Below are positions 8,130 through 16,267 of a stretch of 64,000 nucleotides of DNA, in pieces. Position 1 is the stretch's first letter; each line of letters begins with the position of its first letter. The notes under the pieces were generated by a model. The model was not told where the DNA came from, did no database searches, and worked only from the letters and a program-made list of their open reading frames with translations. The stretch comes from Jatrophihabitans endophyticus (lineage in GTDB: Bacteria > Actinomycetota > Actinomycetes > Mycobacteriales > Jatrophihabitantaceae), in assembly GCF_900129455.1 (NCBI RefSeq), contig NZ_FQVU01000001.1:496001-560000 (forward strand). Direction: 5' to 3'. The position numbers and the translations under genes were made by a program.

Positions 8130-8984
8130 ATGCCGCAGGACACGACGGCGCCGGCCGTCCCCACCTTCGCCCGCGTCAGCGCCGTCGAACGCACCGAGCC
8201 GGACCACGTCGGCGCCGCCGACGCGGCGGCGGTCGGGTTCACCGCCGAGCTGCACCCGGACTGGACCATCGGCGGGAAGCCCAACGGCGGGTACCTGCTG
8301 GCCATCCTGGGGCGCGCCGCCACGACGGTGGGCACGCACGCCCACGTGCTCGCCGCGAGTGCCCACTACCTGCACTCGCCGGAGCCCGGGCCGGTCCAGG
8401 TCACCGTGGAGGTGCTGCGCGCCGGCCGGACGGCCAGCCAGCTGCGGGCCCGCATGGCGCAGGACGGCCGTCCCTGCGTCGAGGCGCTGCTGACCGCGAC
8501 CGACCTCGTCCCCACCGAGCCGTATTGGGACGCCGCCACCCCCGATCCCGGCACCACCCCGTACGCCGACGCCGTGCGCATCCCGGGCACCAGCCCGACC
8601 GGCGTCCGGGTGGCGATCATGGACCAGGTCGAGGTGCGCCTCGACGCCGAGACCCTCGACTTCGCCGCCGGTCGGCCCCGTGGCCACGGCGAGCTGCGCG
8701 GCTGGCTCTCGCTGCCCGACGGCGAGGCGTTCGACCCGGTGTCGCTGCTCTACGCCGTCGACGCCTTCCCGCCGGCCACGTTCGACATCGCGCCCAGCGG
8801 CTGGGTGCCAACGCTGGAGCTCACCGCCTACGTCCGCGCGCTGCCCGCGCCCGGGCCGCTGCGGGTGCTGCACCGCGCGCACCTGGTCGACGGCCAGCGG
8901 GTCGACGAGGCCTGCTGGCTGTGGGACTCCCGCGGCCGCGTCGTAGCCCATGGCGTGCAGCTCGCCGGCATCCGGCTCGGCTGA
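8130..8984 (+). CDS. Thioesterase-family protein (double hotdog, TesB-like)
   Basis: 284 residues. The opening FTAELHPDWTIGGKPNGGYL and later PGPVQVTVEVLRAGRTASQL are characteristic of acyl-CoA thioesterase-like proteins with two hotdog repeats. The second repeat lies in the C-terminal half (PPATFDIAPSGWVPTLELT). It probably hydrolyses an acyl-CoA; the substrate is not predictable. It starts at ATG 8130, 56 bp after the ParA gene on the same strand, so co-transcription is possible but nothing indicates shared function. Confidence 0.8.
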   Translation: MPQDTTAPAVPTFARVSAVERTEPDHVGAADAAAVGFTAELHPDWTIGGKPNGGYLLAILGRAATTVGTHAHVLAASAHYLHSPEPGPVQVTVEVLRAGRTASQLRARMAQDGRPCVEALLTATDLVPTEPYWDAATPDPGTTPYADAVRIPGTSPTGVRVAIMDQVEVRLDAETLDFAAGRPRGHGELRGWLSLPDGEAFDPVSLLYAVDAFPPATFDIAPSGWVPTLELTAYVRALPAPGPLRVLHRAHLVDGQRVDEACWLWDSRGRVVAHGVQLAGIRLG

Positions 8985-9041
8985 CGCGTCGCACCCCCGC
9001 CGGCACCGATCCGGGCACAATGGTCGGCGTGGGAGGTGCCG

Positions 9042-9986
9042 GTGAGGACTAGCGCGCTGCGGCTCGTCACCGCGGGGCGCGCGTGGTGGGGTCGCAGCCT
9101 CGGCGGGCGCGGCCTGAACCGCATCCGGGAGCTCGACCTCGACACCCACGCCCTCGCGCTGTGCGCCCAACAGGTGCTGTGCACCGCCCCCCTCGTCGTC
9201 GCGGTCTCCGCGGTGCTGCAGCGCACGACCGGCCAGGGCGTCAGCGTCTACGTGTCGCGCTTCCTCGGGTTGCGCGCCGAGGCCACCGGCGACATCGAGC
9301 GGCTGCTCGGTCGCTCGTCGAACTCCATCAGCACCACCGCGCTCGTCGTCGGCATGGTCACCGCCATCGCGCTGTCCACGAGCGTGGCGGCGGTGCAGCA
9401 GCGCGGCTTCGAGCTGATCTGGACGCTTCCCCGCGTCACCGGCATCCGCTCGTGGGCCCGGCAACTGGCCTGGACGCCGGCGCTCGTGCTGCTGACCGTG
9501 GCCGTGCTCGGCGCCGGCCGGGTGGGCCGGTGGTTCAACGACGCCGTGGTGTACACCGGCCCGGTCGCGGGCTCGGTGCTGCAGGGCGTCACGGTGTTCC
9601 TCTTCTACTGGTGGACGCAGTACTGGCTGCTGCGCGGCCGGGTGGAATGGCGCGCCCTGTTGCCGGGCGCCCTCGCCACGGCGTTGCTGACCGTCGCGAT
9701 GGTGCGCATCTCGCGTCTGCTCATGGACAGCCAGATCTCCTGGCAGGTCCATGCCTACGGCCTGGTCGGTGCCGTCTTCGTGCTGTCGGTCTGGCTGATG
9801 GTGCTGAGCGTGGTCATCTTCGCCGGCGTGCTCATCGGGGCGCTGTTCGTGGAGCGGCGCCGCGCCGAGGCCACCGGCCGCAGCGGCGACGTCCTCGGCG
9901 AGCATCCCCTCACCGTGCGCGGCATCGTGTCGGCCGAGCGCGGTGAGGGTGTCACCCCGTCGGCGCGGGTCAGGAATTCGCCTTGA
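9042..9986 (+). CDS. YihY/BrkB-family inner membrane protein
   Basis: About 314 residues with six hydrophobic segments, the layout of the YihY (UPF0761) family, whose function is unsettled. I start it at GTG 9042 because GGGAGG ends five bases upstream; GTG 9036 lies inside that ribosome site. The C-terminus is a charged cytoplasmic tail. Its last 17 bp overlap the 3' end of the convergent hemerythrin gene, so read-through of either would make antisense RNA. Confidence 0.8.
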   Translation: MRTSALRLVTAGRAWWGRSLGGRGLNRIRELDLDTHALALCAQQVLCTAPLVVAVSAVLQRTTGQGVSVYVSRFLGLRAEATGDIERLLGRSSNSISTTALVVGMVTAIALSTSVAAVQQRGFELIWTLPRVTGIRSWARQLAWTPALVLLTVAVLGAGRVGRWFNDAVVYTGPVAGSVLQGVTVFLFYWWTQYWLLRGRVEWRALLPGALATALLTVAMVRISRLLMDSQISWQVHAYGLVGAVFVLSVWLMVLSVVIFAGVLIGALFVERRRAEATGRSGDVLGEHPLTVRGIVSAERGEGVTPSARVRNSP

Positions 9987-10482
9987 TGTACTCCTCGGCG
10001 TCCTTGTCCTCGTCCGAGACGCCCTCGCCGGCGGGGTGCGCCGCGTAGAACTGCAGCCACTGCATGCCGAGCTCGTGGCGCAGCTCGAGCGTGGAGCTCT
10101 TGATGAAGTCCGGCAGGGCCTCGCGCTCCTCCTCGTCGAGGTGCTCGCCGTTCTCCGAGCGCGCCTTGCCCACCGCCTCGTACCACTCGTCGCTGCCGAC
10201 GTCGTGCTTGCCGGCCTCGCGGACCGCGTCGCGGATCTCGTTGTGGTCGGTGATCGCGTCCTCGGTCTCGTCCTCGGGGTCCCCCTCCTCCGTCTCGCCG
10301 CCGTGCTTGAGCAGCGCCGGGTAGAACACGGTCTCCTCGGCCTCGGCGTGGGTGTCCAGCCTTCGCGCGAGCGGTTCCCAGACCGCGGTCAGCTCGGCGA
10401 CGCCCTTCGCGTCGTCCAGGCGGAAGAACTGCCGGCGCAGCCAGTCGTGGTCGGCGTAGATCAGGTCGATGATGTCGGCCAT
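9970..10482 (-). CDS. Hemerythrin HHE-domain protein
   Basis: 170 residues. Putative di-iron ligands are His12 (YADHDWLR), His45 with Glu49/50 (THAEAEE), His80 with Glu82 (TDHNEI) and His114 with Glu117/118 (GEHLDEEE), in the spacing of HHE hemerythrins. The C-terminal ~25 residues are acidic. It starts at ATG 10482 with GAGGAC upstream. Such proteins sense or detoxify O2, NO or peroxide in the cytosol. The promoter looks like a stress-sigma type (see 10525-10550). Confidence 0.9.
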   Translation of the reverse strand: MADIIDLIYADHDWLRRQFFRLDDAKGVAELTAVWEPLARRLDTHAEAEETVFYPALLKHGGETEEGDPEDETEDAITDHNEIRDAVREAGKHDVGSDEWYEAVGKARSENGEHLDEEEREALPDFIKSSTLELRHELGMQWLQFYAAHPAGEGVSDEDKDAEEYIKANS

Positions 10483-10524
10483 GGTGGGTCCTCTTCGAAG
10501 ATCGTCGTTCGGTCGTGGAGACGA

Positions 10525-10550
10525 CTACCCGGCCTGCCCGCGTGACGAAC
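10525..10550 (-). promoter_or_regulatory. Stress-sigma-like promoter of the hemerythrin gene
   Basis: On the minus strand GTTC (10547-10550) and GGGTAG (10525-10530) are separated by 16 nt, close to the GTTT-N14-17-GGGTAT pattern of actinobacterial SigB/SigF-type factors. The same spacing occurs before osmC. Confidence 0.45.
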
Positions 10551-10561
10551 CACCTGACGCG

Positions 10562-10587
10562 GTGATCCGCCTTTCCGGCTCGGGTAG
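10562..10587 (+). promoter_or_regulatory. Divergent stress-sigma-like promoter of the SDR gene
   Basis: GTGA (10562-10565), 16 nt, then GGGTAG (10582-10587), nine bases before the ATG at 10597. The -35 half is a poor match, so this is weaker than its divergent neighbour. Confidence 0.3.
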
Positions 10588-10596
10588 GTCGGGCCC

Positions 10597-11532
10597 ATGA
10601 CCGAAGAGCAGGGTCGACGGATCGCCGTCGCGGGTGCCACCGGCTTCGTCGGACGGGCGCTCGTCGCGGCCCTGCTCGAGCAGGGCGACGAGGTGCTCGC
10701 GCTCACCCGGCACGCCGAGCGCTACGACGGGCCGGCCGTGCCCGTCAGTGCCGACGTCACCGACGAGGCGGCGACGGTCGGGGCATTGCGCGACTGCGAG
10801 CTCGCCTACTACCTCGTCCACTCGCTCGACCACGGCGACTTCGCGCGCCGGGACGCGCTGGCTGCCCGGACGTTCGGGGCCGCGGCGGCGCGCGCCGGAG
10901 TGCGCCGCATCGTGTACCTCGGCGGTCTGGGCGACGACGCCGACGCGCTGTCCCCACACCTGCGCAGCCGCCGGGAGGTCGAGACGCTGCTCGCGGCCGG
11001 TGGCGTGCCCGTGACGACCCTGCGCGCCGGGATCGTGATCGGCCACGGCGGCGCGTCCTGGGAGATCATCCGCAACGTCGTCGAGAAGGTGCCGGCGCTC
11101 GTGGTGCCGCGCTGGGCGCTCACCCGCACCCAGCCCATCGCGCTGTCCGACGCCGTGCGTTACCTCGTCGGCGTGGGCGTGCCGGACGCGCTGGCCTACC
11201 CGCAGTCCCGGGTCTACGACATCGGCGGCGCCGACGTGCTGCGCTACGTCGACGTGCTGACCCGCGTCAGCGCGATCGAGGGACGTCCCGCGCTGGTCGT
11301 CCCGGTCCCCGTCCCGGCCCGACGACTGGCAACGCTCGTGGCCTCCCAGGCGCTGCCCCTGCTGACCGGCGTCGACAGCCGCACCATCCGCACCCTGCTC
11401 GAGTCGATGCGCAACGAGGTGGTCGTGCGCGACGAGCGCATCCGCGACGTCGTCGACATCACGCCGCTGGACTACGACCACGCGGTGCTCGAGGCGCTGG
11501 CCGAGCGCGCCCGGCGCAAGCGCGCCCGCTGA
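10597..11532 (+). CDS. NAD(P)-binding SDR/NmrA-like protein
   Basis: 311 residues with an N-terminal Rossmann fold (GATGFVG at 13-19) and the atypical-SDR layout of NAD(P)H-binding sugar-epimerase or NmrA-like proteins. YYLVHSLDHGDF and IVYLGGLGDD match the family often annotated NAD(P)H-binding protein. No classical YxxxK pair is obvious, so it may be regulatory rather than catalytic. It diverges from the hemerythrin gene and a strong terminator follows. The substrate is unknown. Confidence 0.8.
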   Translation: MTEEQGRRIAVAGATGFVGRALVAALLEQGDEVLALTRHAERYDGPAVPVSADVTDEAATVGALRDCELAYYLVHSLDHGDFARRDALAARTFGAAAARAGVRRIVYLGGLGDDADALSPHLRSRREVETLLAAGGVPVTTLRAGIVIGHGGASWEIIRNVVEKVPALVVPRWALTRTQPIALSDAVRYLVGVGVPDALAYPQSRVYDIGGADVLRYVDVLTRVSAIEGRPALVVPVPVPARRLATLVASQALPLLTGVDSRTIRTLLESMRNEVVVRDERIRDVVDITPLDYDHAVLEALAERARRKRAR

Positions 11533-11584
11533 GCACGCCCGCTGAGCACGACCGTCGAGCATGCGGCGACCCCGTCGGCGCGAA

Positions 11585-11616
11585 CGCCCCGGCCGATGGG
11601 TGGGTCGGCCGGGGCG
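11585..11616. terminator. Hairpin terminator
   Basis: A perfect 12-bp stem (11585-11596 with 11605-11616) with an 8-nt loop, about 50 bp after the SDR stop. There is no T-run. It isolates the SDR gene from the permease operon 180 bp further on. Confidence 0.6.
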
Positions 11617-11796
11617 CCGTGTCGAAACGCGTCCGTTCCGGCAGCGTCGACGCTACGAGCCCCGCCGGGCTCGGACAAGGCGTACCGGCCCGTAACCCGG
11701 CCCGTACAGCCGCCCGGCCGGCGTCGCGGCGGTACGGCCCGCGTGGCCGTCCACAGGGTCGCCGCGACCGGCGCCGGGGACGGTTAGCGTGGGGAG

Positions 11797-12792
11797 GTGG
11801 CCTCGCCGGAACCGACCGCCGCCGCGGCCGATCGCGCGGACCCGGCGCGCCGGCTGACCTCGACCGACGTGTTCTGCGCGGTGCTGCTGCTGGCCGTGCT
11901 CGCGCGGCTCACGCTGCCGCGGGTGTGGTCGGAACCCGGGGTGCAGGCCTGGACGACCGTCTTCGCCGCGTTGTGCATCCAGGCCGCGCCCTACCTCGTG
12001 CTCGGGGTGACGGTCTCCACCCTCATCGCGGTGCTCGTGCCACCGTCCTTCTTCGCCCGGGTGCTGCCGGCCCGCCCCGCGCTCGCGGTGCCCGTGGCCG
12101 GCCTCGCCGGGGTCGCGCTCCCCGGCTGCGAGTGCGGGTCGGTGCCGGTGGCGGCCTCGCTCATGCGCCGCGGCGTCGCTGCCGCTCCCGCCGTCGCGTT
12201 CCTGCTCGCGGCGCCGGCCATCAACCCCGTGGTGCTCGTCGCCACCTCCGTCGCCTTCCCCGGCCGCCCCGAGATGGTGCTCGGCCGCTTCCTGGCCTCG
12301 CTGCTCACCGCGCTCGTCGTCGGCTGGCTGTGGTTGCGGTGGGGGCGTACGCCGCCCCTGCCCGCGCGCTACGCGGCGCCGGCGGGCAGCGGCCGGCTCG
12401 AACGCGCGCGGGCGACGGCCGCCCACGACCTCGCGCAGTCACTCGGTCTGCTGACCGTGGGCGCGGCGGCCGCCGCCACGGTGAACGTGGCGCTGCCGTC
12501 GTCGTGGCTCGACGGCGTGGCCGGGCACGCCGTGGCCGGGGTGGTCGCGCTCGCGCTGCTCGCCGTGGTCGTCGCGGTGTGCTCCGAGGCCGACGCCTTC
12601 GTGGCCTCGTCGTTCGTGCGGTTCTCCCCCACCGCGCAGCTCGCGTTCATGACCGTCGGTCCGGCGGTCGACGTCAAGCTGATCGCGATGCAGGTGGGGA
12701 CGTTCGGCGCCCGGGTCGCCGTCCGGCTCGCGCCGCTCGCGTTCGCCGTCGCCGTCGGGTCGGCCGTGCTCGTCGGCTGGTGGGTCACGTGA
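11797..12792 (+). CDS. Permease, COG0701/DUF318 family
   Basis: 331 residues with about eight transmembrane segments. The signature PGCECGSVPVA (Cys111, Cys113) identifies the YraQ/COG0701 permease family. GTG 11797 follows GGGGAG directly with no spacing, which is poor, so the true start may be a few codons downstream, but the hydrophobic core is unaffected. The stop overlaps the next gene (GTGA). Its partner belongs to TIGR03943/DUF1980; this two-gene pair recurs across bacteria and is usually linked to metal homeostasis. The transported substrate is unknown. Confidence 0.85.
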   Translation: MASPEPTAAAADRADPARRLTSTDVFCAVLLLAVLARLTLPRVWSEPGVQAWTTVFAALCIQAAPYLVLGVTVSTLIAVLVPPSFFARVLPARPALAVPVAGLAGVALPGCECGSVPVAASLMRRGVAAAPAVAFLLAAPAINPVVLVATSVAFPGRPEMVLGRFLASLLTALVVGWLWLRWGRTPPLPARYAAPAGSGRLERARATAAHDLAQSLGLLTVGAAAAATVNVALPSSWLDGVAGHAVAGVVALALLAVVVAVCSEADAFVASSFVRFSPTAQLAFMTVGPAVDVKLIAMQVGTFGARVAVRLAPLAFAVAVGSAVLVGWWVT

Positions 12793-13526
12793 GCACCCGA
12801 ACACAGGGCTTCGTGCTGCTCCTCTTCGCCACGGCGCTGCTGCGTCTCGGCACGAGCGACGTGCTGCTGCGCTTCGTCAAGGCGAGCGCGCGGCCGTGGG
12901 TGCTGCTCGCCGGGGCGGCGGTCCTGCTGCTCGCGCTGTGGTCACTGGTCGTCTCGGCCCGCCCCGACGAGCACCCGACCGACGAGCACCCGACCGACGA
13001 GCACCCGACCGACGAGCACCCGACCGACGAGCACGGCCACGGCGCGGTCTCCCGCGCCGCCTGGCTGGTCGTGCTGCCGGTCGTGGCCGTGCTCGTCATC
13101 GGGCCGCCCGCACTGGGGCAGTTCACCGCGAACCGGCGGGCCCCCGTCACCGCGACCTCCGCCGACACGGCGTTCGGGCCGCTCCCCCGCGCCGACCCCG
13201 TCCGGCTGCGCATGTTCGACTTCGCGCTGCGCGCGGCCAGCGACGGCGGACGCACGCTGGCCGGGCGCCGCGTCGCCCTCACCGGGTTCGTCGCCCGGCG
13301 TGCCACGGACGGGTTCGTGCTCGCCCGCTTGGTCATCACCTGCTGCGCGGCCGACGCGTCCCCCGTCACCGTGCGGGTGCGCACCGCCGATCCGATCCCC
13401 GCGCGCGGGTCGTGGGTGCGGGTGACGGGCCGCTACGCCGGCCAGGACGCCGCCGCCACGGACGTGCCGCTGCTGATGGCGACGGCCGTCGGCTCGGTCG
13501 CCGCCCCGGCCGAGCCGTACGACTGA
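12789..13526 (+). CDS. TIGR03943/DUF1980 permease partner with His-rich repeat
   Basis: 245 residues. Two N-terminal membrane segments are followed by DEHPT repeated four times plus DEHGHG (residues 60-85), a third membrane segment near 90-108, and a soluble C-terminal domain with TGFVARR and LARLVITCCAADA, which carries the family's paired cysteines. The acidic/His loop is a plausible metal-binding buffer. It starts at GTG 12789, overlapping the permease stop, so the two are co-translated. Confidence 0.85.
   Translation: MSTRTQGFVLLLFATALLRLGTSDVLLRFVKASARPWVLLAGAAVLLLALWSLVVSARPDEHPTDEHPTDEHPTDEHPTDEHGHGAVSRAAWLVVLPVVAVLVIGPPALGQFTANRRAPVTATSADTAFGPLPRADPVRLRMFDFALRAASDGGRTLAGRRVALTGFVARRATDGFVLARLVITCCAADASPVTVRVRTADPIPARGSWVRVTGRYAGQDAAATDVPLLMATAVGSVAAPAEPYD
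12966..13034 (+). repeat. 15-bp in-frame tandem repeat (4.6 copies)
   Basis: GACGAGCACCCGACC is repeated exactly four times (12966-13025), then nine bases of a fifth copy. It encodes DEHPT units in the metal-permease partner. The copies are identical at the DNA level, so the array is young or still being homogenised and copy number may vary between strains. Confidence 0.95.
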
Positions 13527-13558
13527 CCCGGCGCCGTCGACAGGCGACGGGCCGGATG

Positions 13559-13582
13559 ACCGGCGACCCGCGGGTCGCCGGT
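13559..13582. terminator. Bidirectional terminator palindrome
   Basis: A perfect 24-bp palindrome (two 12-bp arms) lies in the 59-bp gap between the convergent TIGR03943 and NlpC/P60 genes, just 3' of both stops. It can form the same hairpin on either strand. Confidence 0.65.
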
Positions 13583-13585
13583 CGA

Positions 13586-14797
13586 TCAGGTGTGGGTGAA
13601 CGAGCCGTAGGTCGCGGTGGTGTCCCAGATCCGCTGGTAGTCGACGCCCTCGCTGGGGTCGATCGCGGCCACGCTCAGGCCCGGCTTGACGAACACCCCG
13701 ACGTGGTACACGTCGCCGACGCTGTCGTGGTAGAAGACGAGATCGCCGGCGCGCGCGTGCGAGGCAGGGATCAGCCGGGCGGCCTTGATCTGGTCCTGCG
13801 AGACGCGCGGCGTGCGGTAGCCGTACTTGCCGTAGGCCCACATCACGAGCCCGGAGCAGTCGAAGGACTTCGGCCCGGTGGCTCCCCAGACGTAGGGCTT
13901 GCCGATCTGCTTCTTCGCCAGCGCGAGCACCTTCGCGTTGGCCGCCGGCGCCGCCGTCGCGGCCGGCGTCCTGGGGCTGCGAGTGTCGACCGACCGGCAT
14001 CCCAGGTAGGTGTTCGAGCCGAGACCGACGTTGACGACCCACACGCAGGCGATGTGGGTGCCGGTCGAGACCGGCACGCTGACGTCGATGGCGGACGACC
14101 GGCCGGCGCCGGCCGGCCGGGTCCCGGCGTAGCGCGTCGTCGCCCGCGTCGCCGCCGGCGCGCCGTCGACGTAGAGGACGGCCAGGCTGCGGCGGCTGAC
14201 GAGGTCGGGGTCGCTCGCCCAGCCGCGCGCCCGGACCGTCGTCGTCGTGGCCGAGATGGCGGCGAACCTGCCGACCGGGTTGTGCTTCGCCGTCTGCGCG
14301 GCGGTGAGGGTCCGCCCGAGCGGGGTGGCCACGCAGCGCTTGACCGTGCGCATGCCCCGACCGACGTTGCCGAGCACTAGGCAGACGGTGTGCTTGCCGG
14401 CGGGCGCGGCCACGCTGAGCGAGTACCCGGCGGTCGCGCCGGCGCCGGCGCGCTTCGCCGCCTTCGACGAGGGCAGCGAGGTGGTCACCGTGCCGAGCGA
14501 CGTCGTGCCGTCGACGTAGGCGGAGACGGGGATGTTGCTGGCCGGCGCGTCGGGGTCCGACCCCCATCCGGTGACGCGCAGCGTGCGGCCCACGGCACGG
14601 ATCGTCGGCGTCGATCCGATGGGGTCGTGTGCGGTCGGCCCGGCGGCGTGCGCGGCGGGCGCGGCGGCGAGACCGCCGGCGGCCACGATCCCGGTCGCGC
14701 ACAGGGCTGCGGCGACCGCGGTCGTCGTCGCACGGACGCCGAGACGGCGTCGGACGGTGCTGGTGTTCGAGTGGTGCGAGAGGGCACTGGGGCGCAT
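13586..14797 (-). CDS. Secreted NlpC/P60 peptidoglycan endopeptidase
   Basis: 403 residues. A Sec signal peptide (basic N-terminus, hydrophobic core ~23-48, AHA at 49-51) is followed by two copies of a ~95-residue beta-type module (about 65-160 and 180-271), each with WxSDPD near its start and a cysteine pair at its end. The C-terminal NlpC/P60 domain has catalytic Cys314 (FDCSGLVMW) and His365 (VYHVGVF). It should cleave D-Glu-diamino acid stem-peptide bonds outside the cell. ATG 14797 places the signal peptide correctly; an in-frame start 81 bp upstream is rejected. The paired modules are not a domain I recognise. Confidence 0.9.
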   Translation of the reverse strand: MRPSALSHHSNTSTVRRRLGVRATTTAVAAALCATGIVAAGGLAAAPAAHAAGPTAHDPIGSTPTIRAVGRTLRVTGWGSDPDAPASNIPVSAYVDGTTSLGTVTTSLPSSKAAKRAGAGATAGYSLSVAAPAGKHTVCLVLGNVGRGMRTVKRCVATPLGRTLTAAQTAKHNPVGRFAAISATTTTVRARGWASDPDLVSRRSLAVLYVDGAPAATRATTRYAGTRPAGAGRSSAIDVSVPVSTGTHIACVWVVNVGLGSNTYLGCRSVDTRSPRTPAATAAPAANAKVLALAKKQIGKPYVWGATGPKSFDCSGLVMWAYGKYGYRTPRVSQDQIKAARLIPASHARAGDLVFYHDSVGDVYHVGVFVKPGLSVAAIDPSEGVDYQRIWDTTATYGSFTHT

Positions 14798-14869
14798 GCG
14801 GATCACTTTCGTCGGGTTTTGTGGTGCTTCGGACCCCCGGCCCGCACCTGATCGATCCCCGTCGAGCAG

Positions 14870-14905
14870 CGTAATCAAGACCTAAAGTAGAGGTAAAGAA
14901 TTACG
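14870..14905. promoter_or_regulatory. AT-rich divergent control region with inverted repeat
   Basis: CGTAAT (14870-14875) and ATTACG (14900-14905) flank a stretch holding AAGACCTAAAG and AGGTAAAG. It is the most AT-rich stretch I see nearby, between the divergent NlpC/P60 and cinA genes. It likely holds both promoters and a regulator site. Confidence 0.45.
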
Positions 14906-14932
14906 ATGCTGTCATTTGCCTACGATCGAGCC

Positions 14933-16213
14933 ATGAGACCGCGCGCGGGCATCGTCGTCACCGGCACCGAGGTCCTCACCGGACGCGTCGCCGACCGGAA
15001 CGGGCCGTGGCTGGCCGAGCAGCTGCGCACCGCCGGCGTGGACGTCGCCCAGGTGATCGTCGTCGGCGACCGCCCCGACGACCTCCGGCACACCCTCGGC
15101 TTCCTGGCCGGGTCGGGAGTGGACCTCGTCGTCACCTCGGGCGGCCTCGGCCCCACCGAGGACGACCTCACCGCCCAGGTCGTCGCCGACTTCCAGGGCC
15201 GCCCGGTCGCGGTGGACGAGCAGTGGGCCACCCGCATCGGCGAGATCGTCGCGCGGTTGAGCGCGGGCCGCGGCTGGCGACTGGACCCCGAGGCGACCCG
15301 CACCGCCACGCGCGAGCAGGCGGCCGTCCCCGACGGCGCCGGCGTGCTGGCACCGGTCGGCACCGCTCCGGGACTCGTCGTGCCGGTCGCCGCCGGCCGC
15401 ACCGGGCCGCCGGTCGTGGTGCTGCCCGGCCCGCCGCGCGAGCTGCAGCCGATGTGGCCGGCGGCGCTCGACCACCCCGCCGTGCGAGCCGCGCTCGGCG
15501 CGCCGGACGAGCTGCGGCAGCGGACGCTGCGCCTGTGGGGGACGCCGGAGTCCGAGCTCACCGCGGTCCTGCGCGACGAGCACGACCGCCTCGACGGCCT
15601 GGAGATCACGACCTGCCTGCGCGACGGCGAGCTCGAGATCGTCGCCCGGTACGCGCCGGCGGCGCAACCGGCGTACGACCGGCTGACCGCGCTCGTCGGC
15701 GACCGTTTCGCCGACACGCTCTTCTCCCCCGACGGACGCACGATCGACGAGCTCGTCGCGGACCTGTTGCGCGAGCACGGCCTCACGATCGCGACGGCCG
15801 AGTCGTGCACCGCCGGGCTGCTGGCCGGCCGGCTCACCGAGCTGCCCGGCTCGTCCGCGTACGTGCTCGGCGGGCTCGTCGTCTACTCCAACGCCGCCAA
15901 GCACGATCTCGCCGGCGTCTCGACCGAGCTCATCGACCGCGTCGGCGCGGTCAGCGCCGAGGTCGCCGAGGCCCTGGCGCGGGGCGCCCGCGAGCGGCTC
16001 GGCACCGACGTCGGCGTCGGCGTCACCGGCGTCGCCGGCCCCGGCGGCGGCACCCCCGACAAGCCGGTCGGCCTCGTCCACTTCTGTGTCAGCACGCCGA
16101 GCACGACGCTCGCCCGAGCCGTCACCCTGCCGGGCGACCGTGCGGACGTCCGCGCCCGGTCCGTGGTGCTGGCGCTGCACCTGGTGCGAGCGGCGATCAC
16201 CCCGCAGCCCTGA
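14933..16213 (+). CDS. cinA: CinA-family protein (NMN amidohydrolase type)
   Basis: 426 residues, full length, with both domains. The N-terminal MoaB-like domain (COG1058) opens with GIVVTGTEVLTGRVADRNG and has TSGGLGPTEDDLT. The C-terminal CinA domain begins near residue 265 and has TAESCTAGLLAGRLTELPGSS and GVTGVAGPGG, typical of nicotinamide-nucleotide amidohydrolases that recycle NMN. ATG 14933 gives the standard family N-terminus. Despite the name, involvement in competence is not implied here. Confidence 0.92.
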   Translation: MRPRAGIVVTGTEVLTGRVADRNGPWLAEQLRTAGVDVAQVIVVGDRPDDLRHTLGFLAGSGVDLVVTSGGLGPTEDDLTAQVVADFQGRPVAVDEQWATRIGEIVARLSAGRGWRLDPEATRTATREQAAVPDGAGVLAPVGTAPGLVVPVAAGRTGPPVVVLPGPPRELQPMWPAALDHPAVRAALGAPDELRQRTLRLWGTPESELTAVLRDEHDRLDGLEITTCLRDGELEIVARYAPAAQPAYDRLTALVGDRFADTLFSPDGRTIDELVADLLREHGLTIATAESCTAGLLAGRLTELPGSSAYVLGGLVVYSNAAKHDLAGVSTELIDRVGAVSAEVAEALARGARERLGTDVGVGVTGVAGPGGGTPDKPVGLVHFCVSTPSTTLARAVTLPGDRADVRARSVVLALHLVRAAITPQP

Positions 16214-16218
16214 CTCTT

Positions 16219-16246
16219 CTTGCCGAAACGGCAAGCAGCTTTGCCG
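16219..16246. promoter_or_regulatory. Operator-like palindrome ahead of the thioredoxin-reductase-like gene
   Basis: CTTGCCGAAACGGCAAG (16219-16235) is a perfect 17-bp palindrome around a central A; a third TTGCCG half-site follows at 16241-16246. It lies between the cinA stop (16213) and the ribosome site AGGAGG (16254-16259). It could control the oxidoreductase and, if co-transcribed, the pca/pob genes. No regulator is adjacent. Confidence 0.5.
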
Positions 16247-16267
16247 CTTCGTCAGGAGGACGGCACC

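Noticed and set aside
12966-13034. CRISPR-like repeat array
   Set aside because: Units are contiguous 15-mers without spacers and in frame with a protein.
14798-14905. c-di-AMP (ydaO) riboswitch before the NlpC/P60 gene
   Set aside because: The leader is too short and lacks the conserved motifs; the AT-rich repeat looks like promoter DNA.
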